Notes: generated from the sequence alone by a model not told the origin. A stretch of 54,148 nt of DNA from Methanobrevibacter wolinii SH (GCF_000621965.1 NZ_KK211376.1:60700-114847), one strand, 5' to 3'; shown: positions 1 to 9,865, counted from the stretch's first letter. Numbers and translations are program-made.

Positions 1-161
1 AAAGCAATTATTTATTCAATATATAACAATTGTTATAAGACATATATAAATCTTTTGGAGACTTAATAAAAAAACTCCAAAAAAATGTTATATATTAAAA
101 TAAACTACTTTCCACTATTTTAAAGCAATTATTTATTCAATATATAACAATTGTTATAAGA
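1..161. promoter_or_regulatory. Duplicated operator region for a gene off the left edge
   Basis: A ~40-bp block at 1-40 is repeated at 122-161. Each copy contains a perfect ATAACAATTGTTAT palindrome (23-36 and 144-157). Read on the minus strand, an archaeal TATA-like TTTATATA lies just before the first palindrome (around 43-52), which would put the palindrome near the transcription start of a minus-strand gene whose start lies left of base 1. The same palindrome precedes cysteine and nitrogenase-like genes further right, so the unseen gene probably belongs to the same regulon. Operator function is inferred from position and symmetry. Confidence 0.6.
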
Positions 162-270
162 TACATATAAATGTTTTGAAAAAATTAAAAAAATACTTAA
201 AAAAATTAGAAAAATCAATTAAAAAAAAGTAAAATAAAAAATTAAAAAAAGTAAAATAAAGACATTAAAA

Positions 271-2367
271 TTATAATTTAATTTTAATATCTAAAGCACT
301 TGATCCATCTTCATATACGAATATTGGATTAATATCTAATTCAGATATTTCATCAAAATCAAGAGTTAATCTTGCAACACGTTTAATAGTATCTTTAACT
401 GCATCAATATCTCCAGGAGCTTCTCCACGATATCCATGTAATAATTTAGAAACTTTAGTAGATTCTATTTGTTCATTAATTTCCTCAGAAGTCATACCTT
501 TAGCAAGTTTAAATGAAACATCTTCAATAAGGTTTACAAAGACTCCACCCATACCAAATGAAATCATTGGTCCAAATTGTTTATCTCTTATCATACCAAC
601 AATAACTTCAATACCAGAGTCCATCATTTTTTGTACTTCTACACCATTAGGGATTATATCTGGGAATGCTTTTTTAGTGTTTTCAATAATTTCATTATAA
701 GCTTTTTCTGCTTCATCCCTTGTAGAGATACCTACTTTTACACCACCAATATCAGATTTATGTAAAATTTTATCAGAAGCGATTTTTAAAACAACTGGGA
801 ATTCCATTTCTTCAGCAAGATCTGCAGCTTCTTTAGCAGAAGTTGATAATTTAATAGGTGCTGCAGCAATACCATAAGCTTCAGCAACTGCATATGCTTC
901 ACTACCAAGTAAAGTATCCCTACCTTCAGATTTAACTTTTTCAAATATATCTTCTACTGTTTTTTTATCAACATCATCAATTTCATTTACAGGGTTATCA
1001 TAAGTTTTATCTTGTAATTCTGCAAATTTACAGAGATATTCAACTACTTTTATAGCAGGTTCTGGGAATACATATGATGGAATACAATTATCTTTTAAAA
1101 GTTTATTAGAGAATTCAAATGAAGGTCCACCCATATTTACAGCAAGAATAGGTTTATCAGATTTTGAATATACATCAACTAATGCTTTTGCAATTCCTGG
1201 AGTATCTGCTTTAGCAGTAGGACAAACAATTACAATAATACTATCTACTTCATCAGCATCAATAAGGACTTCTAATGATTTTTTATAACTTTCAACAGGT
1301 CCATCACCTAATACATCAATAGGATTGTTTGTAGTACCTTCATCTGGAATAATTTCATTTAATTTATTAACAGTATCTTCACTGAATTTTGCAAGATCAA
1401 GATTATATCTTTCCATTGCATCTACAGCAATAACTCCTCCACCACCAGCATTGGTAACTATTGCAACATTACGTCCTTTTGGAAGTGGACAATTAGAGAA
1501 TGCCAAACCCACCTCAAATAATTCATTCATTGAACTTACACGGAAAATTCCAGATTGATCAAATGCTGCATCAAATGCTGCATCACTACCTGCAAGAGCT
1601 CCAGTATGTGAAGAAGCAGCTGCTGCTCCAGCAGCACTAGAACCAGATTTAAGAATAACAATAGGTTTTTTCTTAGATACTTTTCTTATAGTATTAACAA
1701 AATCATCATCAGGACTTACACTTTCAAGATAAATAGTAATAACAGCAGTTTCAGGATCATTAGCTAAATTATTAATAATTTCAATTTCATTAGTACCTGC
1801 TTTGTTTCCCATTGAAACACATTTACTAAAACCAATTCCTGAAGTAAAACTCCAATCAATAATAGCTACCATCATAGCTCCACTTTGAGATAAGAAAGCC
1901 ATGTTTCCTTTAGGAGGAATAGCTTGTGCAAATGAACAATTAATTGGTGTATGTGAATCACTAATACCTAAACTATTAGGACCAATTAAATTAATATCAT
2001 ACTGATTAGCAATATTAGATAATTCTTCTTCTAATTTAGCTCCTTCTTCACCAGTTTCTTTAAATCCTGCACTAATGACTACTGCATTTTTCACTCCTTT
2101 TTCTCCACATTCTTTAAGAACAGGATTAACACCAGCAGCAGGAATGGAAATAACAACTAAATCAGGTACTTCAGGTAAATCTAAAACACTAGAATAAGCT
2201 TTATATCCTTGAATTTCATCACTTTTTGGATTAATAGGATAGATAGTACCTTTATATCCACCAATAATAATATTATTAACAATAATATATCCGACTTTTC
2301 CTTCAGTATTTGATGCTCCTACAACCGCAATAGAATTTGGTTTAAACATCTTGTCAAGATTTGTCAT
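271..2367 (-). CDS. ADP-forming acetyl-CoA synthetase (acetate--CoA ligase, ADP-forming), fused subunits
   Basis: 698 aa. Interconverts acetyl-CoA + ADP + Pi and acetate + CoA + ATP in the cytoplasm. The N-terminal half is a CoA-binding/succinyl-CoA-ligase-like module (alpha subunit), with VGASN near residue 16 and the SHTGALAGS motif holding the phosphorylated His at residue 254. The last ~230 residues form an ATP-grasp module (beta subunit), with VVLKIASDKILHKSD and a closing ELDINP motif. The length fits single-chain alpha-beta Acd enzymes. The start is an ATG preceded by GGAGTC. The gene stands alone; a TetR-type regulator lies 600 bp upstream on the same strand. In a methanogen it could assimilate acetate or recover ATP from acyl-CoA. 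The exact acyl substrate cannot be read from the sequence. Confidence 0.9.
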   Translation of the reverse strand: MTNLDKMFKPNSIAVVGASNTEGKVGYIIVNNIIIGGYKGTIYPINPKSDEIQGYKAYSSVLDLPEVPDLVVISIPAAGVNPVLKECGEKGVKNAVVISAGFKETGEEGAKLEEELSNIANQYDINLIGPNSLGISDSHTPINCSFAQAIPPKGNMAFLSQSGAMMVAIIDWSFTSGIGFSKCVSMGNKAGTNEIEIINNLANDPETAVITIYLESVSPDDDFVNTIRKVSKKKPIVILKSGSSAAGAAAASSHTGALAGSDAAFDAAFDQSGIFRVSSMNELFEVGLAFSNCPLPKGRNVAIVTNAGGGGVIAVDAMERYNLDLAKFSEDTVNKLNEIIPDEGTTNNPIDVLGDGPVESYKKSLEVLIDADEVDSIIVIVCPTAKADTPGIAKALVDVYSKSDKPILAVNMGGPSFEFSNKLLKDNCIPSYVFPEPAIKVVEYLCKFAELQDKTYDNPVNEIDDVDKKTVEDIFEKVKSEGRDTLLGSEAYAVAEAYGIAAAPIKLSTSAKEAADLAEEMEFPVVLKIASDKILHKSDIGGVKVGISTRDEAEKAYNEIIENTKKAFPDIIPNGVEVQKMMDSGIEVIVGMIRDKQFGPMISFGMGGVFVNLIEDVSFKLAKGMTSEEINEQIESTKVSKLLHGYRGEAPGDIDAVKDTIKRVARLTLDFDEISELDINPIFVYEDGSSALDIKIKL

Positions 2368-2959
2368 GATTTGACTCCTTAAATTACTTCATTACTAAAT
2401 TAATCAAAATTATTTAAAATAACAAATATTATACTTTAATAAATTAAACAAATAATACCCTTATTTAAACAAGAATTTGATTTTTAAATATATTTTTAAA
2501 TTTTATTGATAAAATCTTAAATTTAAGATTTAGTTATATCTAATCTTTAATATTTAATCATTATATAATAAATAATTTATCATTATAAATAATTAAAGAT
2601 TATTATTTTACATATAATATAAATAAATTTTGATATAAACAAAATTATAATATTATAACAAAATAAAAATTTTATATTATTCAATACTTTATAAAAAGTG
2701 ATTTATAAATATTTTTAAAATTAGAGGAAAATTAATAAAAAAAATTAAAAAATTAAAATAAAAAACTTAAAAAATAGAAACAAAATAAAAAAATCATTTA
2801 AAAAAATAAACAAAAAATATTTAAAAATAAAATATAAAAATTAAACAATTCAAAAAAAATAGATTATATTTATTATTCAATGTTTAATAAACTTCTTTTT
2901 TTAAAAAAAAAACTTAGCTTTTTAATGTTTAATAAACTTATTTTCAAAAAGATTTAATA
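2368..2959. other. AT-rich intergenic region, no gene seen
   Basis: About 590 bp of extremely AT-rich DNA between the acetyl-CoA synthetase start and the end of the TetR gene. A 16-bp string (AATGTTTAATAAACTT) occurs twice near 2879 and 2922, downstream of the TetR gene and flanking T/A tracts that could act in termination. No coding potential was recognised. Confidence 0.5.
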
Positions 2960-3544
2960 TTAAGGATTTAAAATAGTGTTATTTGAATTATGTAAAAACA
3001 ATGAAGAAAGTGCCTCATACAAATCATTAGCATCATAAATATCAGTATGAAGTAACCAAAATTGACTAAGTCTAGCAAATCCACCAATATAAAATTCTGC
3101 TATGAAATCAATAGGAATACTTGGATTAATATTTCCTTTTACCTTTTCTTCATATAATCTCTCCTTCAAATCAGAACAAACCATAGTAAATAAAACATTT
3201 AAAGTAAATTCATCCTTATTTTTATTTATTAATGAAATATAAAGATTTTTATTTTCATTTAAGTATTCTACAAAAACTTTTATAAAATTATCAATATACT
3301 GTAAAAAATCATTAGAAGAATCATTAATAACTTGTTTAGAAAGTTTATCAGATAAAGAATTAATTGTAAACTCTAATAATTCATATTTATCATTAAAATG
3401 ATAATAAAAAGTACTCCTTGGAATATTTGCATTTTTACAGATATCTATAACTTTAATTTTTTCAAATGGTTTTTCAAGAAGTAAATTTGCTAAACTATTT
3501 GCAAGAATTAAATTAATATCAATCTTTTCTTTAGAATTATCCAT
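2960..3544 (-). CDS. TetR/AcrR-family transcriptional regulator
   Basis: 194 aa. The N-terminal helix-turn-helix is typical of TetR proteins: VIDICKNANIPRSTFYYHF at about residues 33-51, followed by a ~140-residue all-helical ligand-binding/dimerisation domain with no recognisable ligand signature. The start is an ATG with GGGGATTT upstream. A near-perfect ATGTATACAT-centred dyad about 60 bp upstream could be its own operator. It lies on the same strand as, and upstream of, the acetyl-CoA synthetase, with a 590-bp gap, so it may or may not control it. The DNA-binding assignment is secure; the ligand and targets are unknown. Confidence 0.85.
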   Translation of the reverse strand: MDNSKEKIDINLILANSLANLLLEKPFEKIKVIDICKNANIPRSTFYYHFNDKYELLEFTINSLSDKLSKQVINDSSNDFLQYIDNFIKVFVEYLNENKNLYISLINKNKDEFTLNVLFTMVCSDLKERLYEEKVKGNINPSIPIDFIAEFYIGGFARLSQFWLLHTDIYDANDLYEALSSLFLHNSNNTILNP

Positions 3545-3598
3545 ATTTAAATCCCCTTATCATCTTGTAAATATACTTTTTATAAATTTAATAATAAC

Positions 3599-3612
3599 TT
3601 ATGTATACATTA
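3599..3612. promoter_or_regulatory. Dyad upstream of the TetR gene
   Basis: TTATGTATACATTA is a near-perfect inverted repeat (ATGTATACAT core) 55-70 bp before the TetR start codon, next to AT-rich TATA-like sequence. TetR proteins commonly bind such dyads near their own promoter, so autoregulation is a reasonable guess. A 10-bp AT palindrome alone can arise by chance. Confidence 0.35.
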
Positions 3613-3740
3613 TATATAATTTTATTGTTTTTTCTAATAATATAAATAAAAATATAAAACAAAATTTAAATAAAAATATAAAATAAATAAAAAAATGAAC
3701 AAAATAATAAAAATATTCAAAAATATAATTCATGAAAAAT

Positions 3741-3820
3741 GAGTCTATTAAAAATTATTTTCTATAAAAATTTAAATAATACTTAAAAATCAAAAATTAA
3801 GAAAAGCCATTCTAAAAATT
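3741..3820. repeat. Degenerate copy of the dispersed ~105-bp element
   Basis: The sequence from GAGTCTATTAAAAATTATTTT onward follows the same order of blocks (…TTTATAAAAATTTAAA…TACTTAAAAATCAA…TTAAGAAAA…) as the clearer copies near 9980, 15961, 28957 and 49143, but the outer inverted ends are decayed. It lies in the spacer between the TetR and radical SAM genes. Identification rests on visual comparison only. Confidence 0.35.
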
Positions 3821-3983
3821 AGTAAATTTTAAAAACCTAAAAAAAATAGATTTAAAGAATAAAAACCAGTGAAAATACAATAAAAATGATTTTAGAAAAT
3901 TAAAATTAAAATATAATTTCAATAAGATTCTAAAAAAAAGTATACTTAAAATAAAATTCTAAAAAAATAAAAAAAATAAAAAA

Positions 3984-5468
3984 TTAATTAGAATTATGTT
4001 TAGCCATATACTCTTCATATTTTATACAACCAGGATCACCTGCAAGGTAATCACCAGTAATAGTATATGCTCTAGCTCTACAACCACCACAAATAAATCT
4101 TGATTCACATTGAGAACAACTATCTTTAAGAGCATTTTTATCTCTTAATTCTTTTAATACCTTATTATTAATCCAAATATCCTCAAGATTATCTTTTTTA
4201 ATATTTCCTAATTTAAGAATAGGATCATGTGGGAAGAAAACACAAGGATAAATATCACCATTAGGTTCTATTCCTAAATAGAATCTTCCTGCACCACAAC
4301 CACCAATAAATCTTGAAAGTTCCATCATTGCAGGATTACTATATTCAACATTATAAAAGTGAGTTGGGATTAATGTTTTACCATCCTCTCTATCTACATC
4401 TTCAGGATTTGTATGAATTGCAACATCTGCAAATTGTGGAGCAGTAGATAATATTTGAAGATCTCCTTTACCATTTTCTTGATAAATAAGATTCAATAAT
4501 TCAAATCTATCTTCTGGACTTAAATCAAGTTCTCTTGCTTCTGAACCTTTACCTGTTGGAATAAAATTATATAACATAAACCATCCAACTTTTTTCTTTC
4601 TCATGAAATCAATCATATCTGGAATTTCATTTTTATTATTTTGTGTAACAGTAGTTGAAACTTCTACAAATACATCAGTATCATTAAAATTATCAATTGC
4701 TTGAACTGCATGTTCCCATGAACCTGGAACACGTCTAAATTCATCATGAGTTTTAGGATTAAGTCCATCTAAACTAATCTGTACAAATTTAAGACCTGCA
4801 TCTGCAAGTTCTTGTGCTTTCTCTTTCTTAGCACAAATATAACCATTAGTAGCAAGTGAAACATATAATCCTAAATCAGTTGCATATTTAATGTAATCTA
4901 CTAAATTTGGATCAGTTGTTGGTTCTCCTCCAGAGAATGCTAAAGAAATAACACCAGAATCTGCAAGTTTTTTGATACCTGCTTTTATTTCATCAGGACT
5001 ACATTCATCTGGACCTTTTTTACCTGCATTCTCATAACAATGGACACATTTAAAATTACATTTACGAGTAATATTCCAAACTATTTGATAAGGTGCACCT
5101 GGAACAAATGGTTTCTGAACACCGAATTTAGCCATACCCTGAAATGTAGTTACTAATCCCCTAATCCAAGTTTCATCTTGCATAGCTCTCATAAAAGATT
5201 CTTCAGATGTATCAAAAGTAGATAAACCTTTTTTAATAATAAGTTTTATTGGTGGAACAAGTAATTCACATTTAAAACAAATATCATCTTGAAGACCTAC
5301 AATATGACGTAATGCAGATTCTAATCTTGTTTCACCACATTTGTCACAATAAGTAAGAGCACCATTTAAAACTTTTTGAGAAATATTACTATTAACAATA
5401 TTTTCAAATGTTTCAATAACTTGTTTAGTATCTGCAGTTTCTTTTTCTGCACTTTTAATCTTATTCAT
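3984..5468 (-). CDS. Radical SAM/SPASM-domain protein with N-terminal zinc-ribbon-like Cys pairs
   Basis: 494 aa from the ATG preceded by GGTGGTTTT (a start 30 bp upstream lacks a ribosome binding site). Two CxxC pairs at about residues 41-44 (CDKC) and 64-67 (CFKC) suggest a metal-binding N-terminal module. The radical SAM motif CNFKCVHC is at 137-144, followed by the GGEP SAM-binding motif. The C-terminal ~110 residues form a SPASM domain with Cys-rich CSQCESRFICGGC and a final GDPGC, expected to hold extra Fe-S clusters. SPASM proteins modify peptides or tetrapyrroles (PqqE, NirJ/AhbC-AhbD relatives). No small precursor peptide is visible nearby, so the substrate is unknown. It is flanked by long AT spacers and is probably monocistronic. 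Confidence 0.85.
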   Translation of the reverse strand: MNKIKSAEKETADTKQVIETFENIVNSNISQKVLNGALTYCDKCGETRLESALRHIVGLQDDICFKCELLVPPIKLIIKKGLSTFDTSEESFMRAMQDETWIRGLVTTFQGMAKFGVQKPFVPGAPYQIVWNITRKCNFKCVHCYENAGKKGPDECSPDEIKAGIKKLADSGVISLAFSGGEPTTDPNLVDYIKYATDLGLYVSLATNGYICAKKEKAQELADAGLKFVQISLDGLNPKTHDEFRRVPGSWEHAVQAIDNFNDTDVFVEVSTTVTQNNKNEIPDMIDFMRKKKVGWFMLYNFIPTGKGSEARELDLSPEDRFELLNLIYQENGKGDLQILSTAPQFADVAIHTNPEDVDREDGKTLIPTHFYNVEYSNPAMMELSRFIGGCGAGRFYLGIEPNGDIYPCVFFPHDPILKLGNIKKDNLEDIWINNKVLKELRDKNALKDSCSQCESRFICGGCRARAYTITGDYLAGDPGCIKYEEYMAKHNSN

Positions 5469-6408
5469 AATAAAACCACCTTCAGATTTGACTATCAATT
5501 ATAATCAAATTTTAAAAAAATTATAAAATAATTACATAATTATCTTTACATTTCATAAACAGATTTTAAAAAATATTAATTAATTAATTAAAATAAAATT
5601 TTTAAAAAATCCATAAGATAAGTAATAATAATAAAAAAAATATTAATATATTTAAAACCATTAATATATTCATTTTTTTTAATAAATTATTTATTAAAAC
5701 ATAATATTAATATTTTTTTATGAAAATTTAAAAAAAATATAAAAAAATTCAACAATTAGTTAAAATTAAAAAAATGTTTAAACAGATGAATAAAATTTGT
5801 CATATAAACATTGATTCAATGAGTAAATAATAAATTAAAAATAATTAGGATATATATAAACATATAATTAAATAAATTAAAAATAATCTTGATTAATTAA
5901 AATAAAATACCATATAATATAAATCATAGTTAATTAAAAACTATTAAAAATATTAATTACAATTATAATAAAATTAAAATATAGAAATTAATTACAAGTA
6001 ATAAATCAATATTTAAAAAAAATTTTCTAATTTTAAAAAGAAGTTAAATATAAATATAAAACTATAAATCTAAATAAAAAACTTAAGTTTATTAGAAACT
6101 ATTTCTTATAATAATCTAAATAAAAAACTTAAGTTTATTAGAAACTATTTCTTATAATAATCTAAATAAAAAATATTCAAAAAAATTAAAATATTTAAAT
6201 AATATTAATACTTAAAAATTAAATTTAAAACAGGATTATCCTTAATCTAAGAACATACAAATTAAAAATATTAAAATTAGAAATAAAACATGCTCAACAA
6301 GATTTAAATAAAATTTAATTAGTTATTAAAGAATTAAAATAATTTTTATAAAAATATAATTTTCTTACATAAGATAATAAAAGATAAATTTCTAGATATA
6401 ATAAAAAC
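5469..6408. other. Long AT-rich spacer, no gene recognised
   Basis: Roughly 940 bp with very low G+C between the radical SAM gene and a small membrane protein gene. Apart from a 46-bp tandem duplication (listed separately) and short AT repeats, I see no open frame with a ribosome binding site, no tRNA and no obvious structured RNA. Confidence 0.5.
6068..6173. repeat. 46-bp tandem duplication
   Basis: A unit beginning ATCTAAATAAAAAACTTAAG is present twice back to back (6068-6113, 6114-6159) and starts a third time. The copies are essentially identical, suggesting a recent duplication. It is intergenic and downstream of the small membrane protein gene. Confidence 0.85.
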
Positions 6409-6636
6409 TTAATTATCAACACCATAAACAGATAATCCATATGCTACAAAAAATCCAAGAGTAAAATAAAATATTATAGAAAACCATGGATTAGGCTCAG
6501 TAAGATAATATAAGAAAAATGTTAAAAATAATACAACAATCCAAGAACTAATCCCAAATGCTTTTTTACCCTTCATAGCATGCCCAATTCCAGGTAAAAA
6601 GAATGAAATAATAATTGCTAATCTATTTTTATCCAT
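6409..6636 (-). CDS. Small membrane protein
   Basis: 75 aa if translation starts at the MDKNRLA methionine. The frame stays open further upstream, but that part is low-complexity Phe/Ile/Leu from AT-rich DNA and unlikely to be real. Two hydrophobic segments are visible (about 5-20 and 31-46) and a third near 51-70. The motif FFLPGIGHAMKGKKAFGI resembles small TM2-like or DUF5683-like membrane proteins, where a Pro-Gly-x-Gly-His loop sits between helices. No strong ribosome binding site precedes this ATG (GTGTTGAT only). Function unknown. Confidence 0.55.
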   Translation of the reverse strand: MDKNRLAIIISFFLPGIGHAMKGKKAFGISSWIVVLFLTFFLYYLTEPNPWFSIIFYFTLGFFVAYGLSVYGVDN

Positions 6637-6975
6637 ATTAATCAACACATATTTCCAATTCTTAATATGATATAGTAAAATATGATATTTATAAATATTT
6701 TTTAAAGAATACATAATTAAAATGGTATAAACAAGAATAATTAAATATCTAGACATAAAAAACAATATGAAGATAAAAATAAAAAACTTAAAAATAATAA
6801 TAAGTAAAAAACTAAAAAATATTAGCAAATAAAAGAAAACAAATAAAAATAAGACATTTAAACAAAAATTAAACAAGTAAATTTTATTAAAATAATAAAT
6901 ACTCAAAAATACATTTTATTTAAAAATTTAATTTATTAAAATCCATTTATTTTAAAATTAAATATTTCAAGAAAT

Positions 6976-7003
6976 AAAAAAAGATAAGTTTTAATCACTT
7001 ATC
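6976..7003 (-). terminator. Hairpin plus T-tract terminator overlapping the cysS stop
   Basis: On the minus strand GATAAGT pairs with ACTTATC around a 7-nt loop, followed at once by seven T residues. The cysS stop codon lies in the loop. Confidence 0.7.
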
Positions 7004-8460
7004 TCATAACCTAAATCAGTAAGTCTACTTCTAATTTCATCAGATAAATCATATTGTTTTTCATCCCTTAACTTTTTACGAGTATCTGCAAGAATATCAA
7101 GTAAAGCTTCTTCATTAGAACCATTATTATTAGAATTGCCATCATCTTTTAAGAAAATAATCCCAAGAATATCATTAACAGTAGATAAAAATCCTTTAAT
7201 AGCTAAAACATCATTAATATCTAAATTATTAAGTTCAGATTTAGAATCACTGATTAATTTAAATATTGCTGCAATAGCTTTAGGAGTATTAAAATCATCA
7301 TCCATTGCATTAAAAAATGAAACAATAGCTGTTTTTAAAGTATCATATTGTGTTGCTTCAAGTGAATCAATTTGATCTTCTATAGTATCTTCATCACCAA
7401 ACTCATTTAATAAAATATCATCAACATCATTTATATAAGATTTAATCTTATTAAGACTTTTATCTGCTTGATGAAGACTATCAACACTAAAATCTATAGG
7501 ACTTCTATAATGAGTAGATAATACAAAGAATCTAAAAGTCTCTGGAGATATTTCTTTAAGTAAATCTTTAATAGTAATAAAGTTACCAAGAGATTTAGAC
7601 ATCTTTTCCCCATTAACATTTAAAAATCCAGTATGGAACCAATAATTAACCATAGGTTTTTTACCAGATAATGCTTCCATTTGTGCAATTTCTGCATCAT
7701 GATGAGGGAAAATTAAATCAAGACCTCCACCATGAATATCATATTGTTCACCAAAGTATTCTTCAGTAATAGCAGTATCTTCAATATGCCATCCAGGTCT
7801 TCCTTTACCCCATGGAGAATTCCATACAGGTTCACCATAATATTCAATATCTTGACGTTTTTTCCATAATGCAAAGTCTCTAGGATCTTTTTTACTTGAA
7901 TCTTCTTTAAGTCTATGACCCTCAAGTTCATCAATATTTCTATTAGAAAGTTTTGCAAAATCATCAAATTTTTTAACTTCAAAATATACTCCATTATCTG
8001 ATTCATATGCATATCCTTTTTCAATTAATCTTTCAATTTGATTAATTATTTTATCCATATGATCTGTAGCCCTCATATAAAGATTTACACCTTTAACATT
8101 TAAAGATTCCATATCTTCTTTATATCTACGTTCATATCTTCTTGCAAGAGTCATACATACATCTGCTAAATCTTCATCTTGTTTAGCAATCTCTTTTCCT
8201 CTGTTAATAATTTTATCATCAACATCAGTAATATTTTGTAAATATAAAACAGTGTAACCTTTATATTCTAAATATCGTTTTATCATATCAAAAGAGATAT
8301 ATGTTCTACCATGTCCTATATGAGCATCATTATAAACAGTAGGTCCACAAACAAAGAATTTAACCCTTGATTCATTAAGTGGTTTAAAATATTCTTTCCT
8401 ACGTGTTAAAGTAGAATATACTTTAAGTGAAGTATGTTTATTAGATTTCTGACTATTCAT
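6991..8460 (-). CDS. cysS: Cysteinyl-tRNA synthetase
   Basis: 489 aa class I synthetase that charges tRNA-Cys with cysteine. It shows CGPTVYND with the zinc-ligand Cys at 38, the HIGH motif at about 47-50, FPHHDAE with zinc-ligand His and Glu, and KMSKS in GEKMSKSLGN. The ATG at 8460 is preferred because GGAGATTAAA precedes it; an ATG four codons upstream contains that GGAG. Where E. coli CysRS has a zinc-ligand Cys (WHIEC), this protein has Asp (WHIED, about residue 228), so the zinc site differs. I believe this change occurs in other archaeal CysRS too, but could not check. It heads a group of cysteine-related genes with tRNA-Cys. A terminator hairpin overlaps the stop codon. Confidence 0.95.
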   Translation of the reverse strand: MNSQKSNKHTSLKVYSTLTRRKEYFKPLNESRVKFFVCGPTVYNDAHIGHGRTYISFDMIKRYLEYKGYTVLYLQNITDVDDKIINRGKEIAKQDEDLADVCMTLARRYERRYKEDMESLNVKGVNLYMRATDHMDKIINQIERLIEKGYAYESDNGVYFEVKKFDDFAKLSNRNIDELEGHRLKEDSSKKDPRDFALWKKRQDIEYYGEPVWNSPWGKGRPGWHIEDTAITEEYFGEQYDIHGGGLDLIFPHHDAEIAQMEALSGKKPMVNYWFHTGFLNVNGEKMSKSLGNFITIKDLLKEISPETFRFFVLSTHYRSPIDFSVDSLHQADKSLNKIKSYINDVDDILLNEFGDEDTIEDQIDSLEATQYDTLKTAIVSFFNAMDDDFNTPKAIAAIFKLISDSKSELNNLDINDVLAIKGFLSTVNDILGIIFLKDDGNSNNNGSNEEALLDILADTRKKLRDEKQYDLSDEIRSRLTDLGYEISD

Positions 8461-8647
8461 TTTAATCTCCATTTTTTAATAAAATAAATTGTAATAAGTT
8501 ATTAAAAAAATAACTAAAATTACAAATTAATAAATAATAACTAAAATTTTATAAATATTTATAATTATATTTTTTAATATAATTAAACTATTCTATATAG
8601 AGAAAATAATTTTTAAAATAATTCATAAAATATAAAAATTAAAGAAA

Positions 8648-9823
8648 TTATTTTTTTAATAAGTCGATTCCTTCTTTAAATGCTATTAATTCTTTATTTA
8701 AAAGTTCTTTAGGAGAAGCAATATTCATTCTTAAGAAATTATCACCATTTCGACCAAATTGAATACCTGGTGATAAAAATATGCCTTTTTCTTTTCTTAA
8801 GAATTCAGATAAAGATTTAGAATCAATATTTAAACTAGAACAATCAAGCCATAACAGATATGTTGCATCAGATGGAACTAATTTAATACAGGAAATATTA
8901 TTAGTTAAAAAATTATTTACTATTTTCTTATTTTCAAATAATACTTCTTTTAATTCTTCTAACCAATCTTTAGAATCATTATATGCAGCAATAGTAGCAA
9001 CTGTACTAAATACATTAGGTTCTGAAAAGAAATCAGTAAATAATCTTCCATTAAGTCTTGAATAAAATTCTTTATTTTTAGTAAAAACCATAGAATTCTT
9101 AAGTCCCGCAATATTAAAAGTTTTACTTGGAGAGATACAAGTTAATGAATTTTCAATTTCTTCAAAACTTAATTCATCATCAAGAGATGCAAAAGGAATA
9201 TATTGTTTACCTGGATTAGTTAAATCACAATGTATTTCATCAGAAACAAGAATAACATTATATTTCCAACAAAGTTTTCCAATTTTGATTAAATCTTCCA
9301 TACTCCAGACTTTACCAATAGGATTATGTGGATTACAAAGTAACATCATTTTTGTATTAGGATTTGCTAATTTTTCTTCTAGATCTTTAAAATCAATAGA
9401 ATAAGATAAATTATCTTTATCATAGATTAATGGATTTTCAATAACTTTACGATTATTATTTAAAATTACATTAAAGAATACATGATAAACTGGAGTTTGA
9501 ATTAACACGCCATCATTAAAAGATGTAAATTCACGAATAATACTAGTTATTGCAGGCATGACTCCAACAGCAAATAATAACTCATCTTTTTTCATTTTTA
9601 AACCATAAAATTTCCACCAATTAATATAAGCATCATATAAATCATCTGAAACAATTGAATAACCATATACTTTATGATTTGCTCTATTTAAAATAGCATT
9701 AGATATTTCTGGTGCTACTTTAAAATCCATATCTGCTACCCACATTGGAAATTTATCATTAAATAAATCCCATTTTAATGAGTTTGTATTATTTCTATTA
9801 ATTGTATTAAAATCATAATTCAT
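8648..9823 (-). CDS. PatB/MalY-type PLP aminotransferase-fold C-S lyase (cystathionine beta-lyase)
   Basis: 391 aa fold-type I PLP enzyme. Family features are FPMWVADMDF near residue 25, VYGYS near 52, NPHNPIGKVW at about 164-173, SDEIHCDL near 194-201, and the PLP lysine at about 234 in SPSKTFNIAGLKNS. This pattern is typical of the PatB/MalY group, which cleaves cystathionine or other cysteine S-conjugates to pyruvate, ammonia and a thiol. It sits between cysS and tRNA-Cys, close to cysE and cysK, so a role in sulfur amino acid turnover is likely. A class I aminotransferase activity cannot be excluded. A degenerate version of the shared operator lies just downstream of its TATA-like box. 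Confidence 0.85.
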   Translation of the reverse strand: MNYDFNTINRNNTNSLKWDLFNDKFPMWVADMDFKVAPEISNAILNRANHKVYGYSIVSDDLYDAYINWWKFYGLKMKKDELLFAVGVMPAITSIIREFTSFNDGVLIQTPVYHVFFNVILNNNRKVIENPLIYDKDNLSYSIDFKDLEEKLANPNTKMMLLCNPHNPIGKVWSMEDLIKIGKLCWKYNVILVSDEIHCDLTNPGKQYIPFASLDDELSFEEIENSLTCISPSKTFNIAGLKNSMVFTKNKEFYSRLNGRLFTDFFSEPNVFSTVATIAAYNDSKDWLEELKEVLFENKKIVNNFLTNNISCIKLVPSDATYLLWLDCSSLNIDSKSLSEFLRKEKGIFLSPGIQFGRNGDNFLRMNIASPKELLNKELIAFKEGIDLLKK

Positions 9824-9865
9824 ACTTAATCTCCAAATATAATATTTTATATCTAATTAAAAATT

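Noticed and set aside
6637-6906. N-terminal extension of the small membrane protein to 165 residues
   Set aside because: The extension is low-complexity Phe/Ile/Leu from AT-rich spacer, without a ribosome binding site; the start at MDKNRLA gives a plausible compact protein.
8497-8515. AGTTATT-N5-AATAACT inverted repeat upstream of cysS
   Set aside because: Half-sites are in the opposite orientation to the shared operator and the sequence is simple AT; it is not convincing as a member of the regulon.
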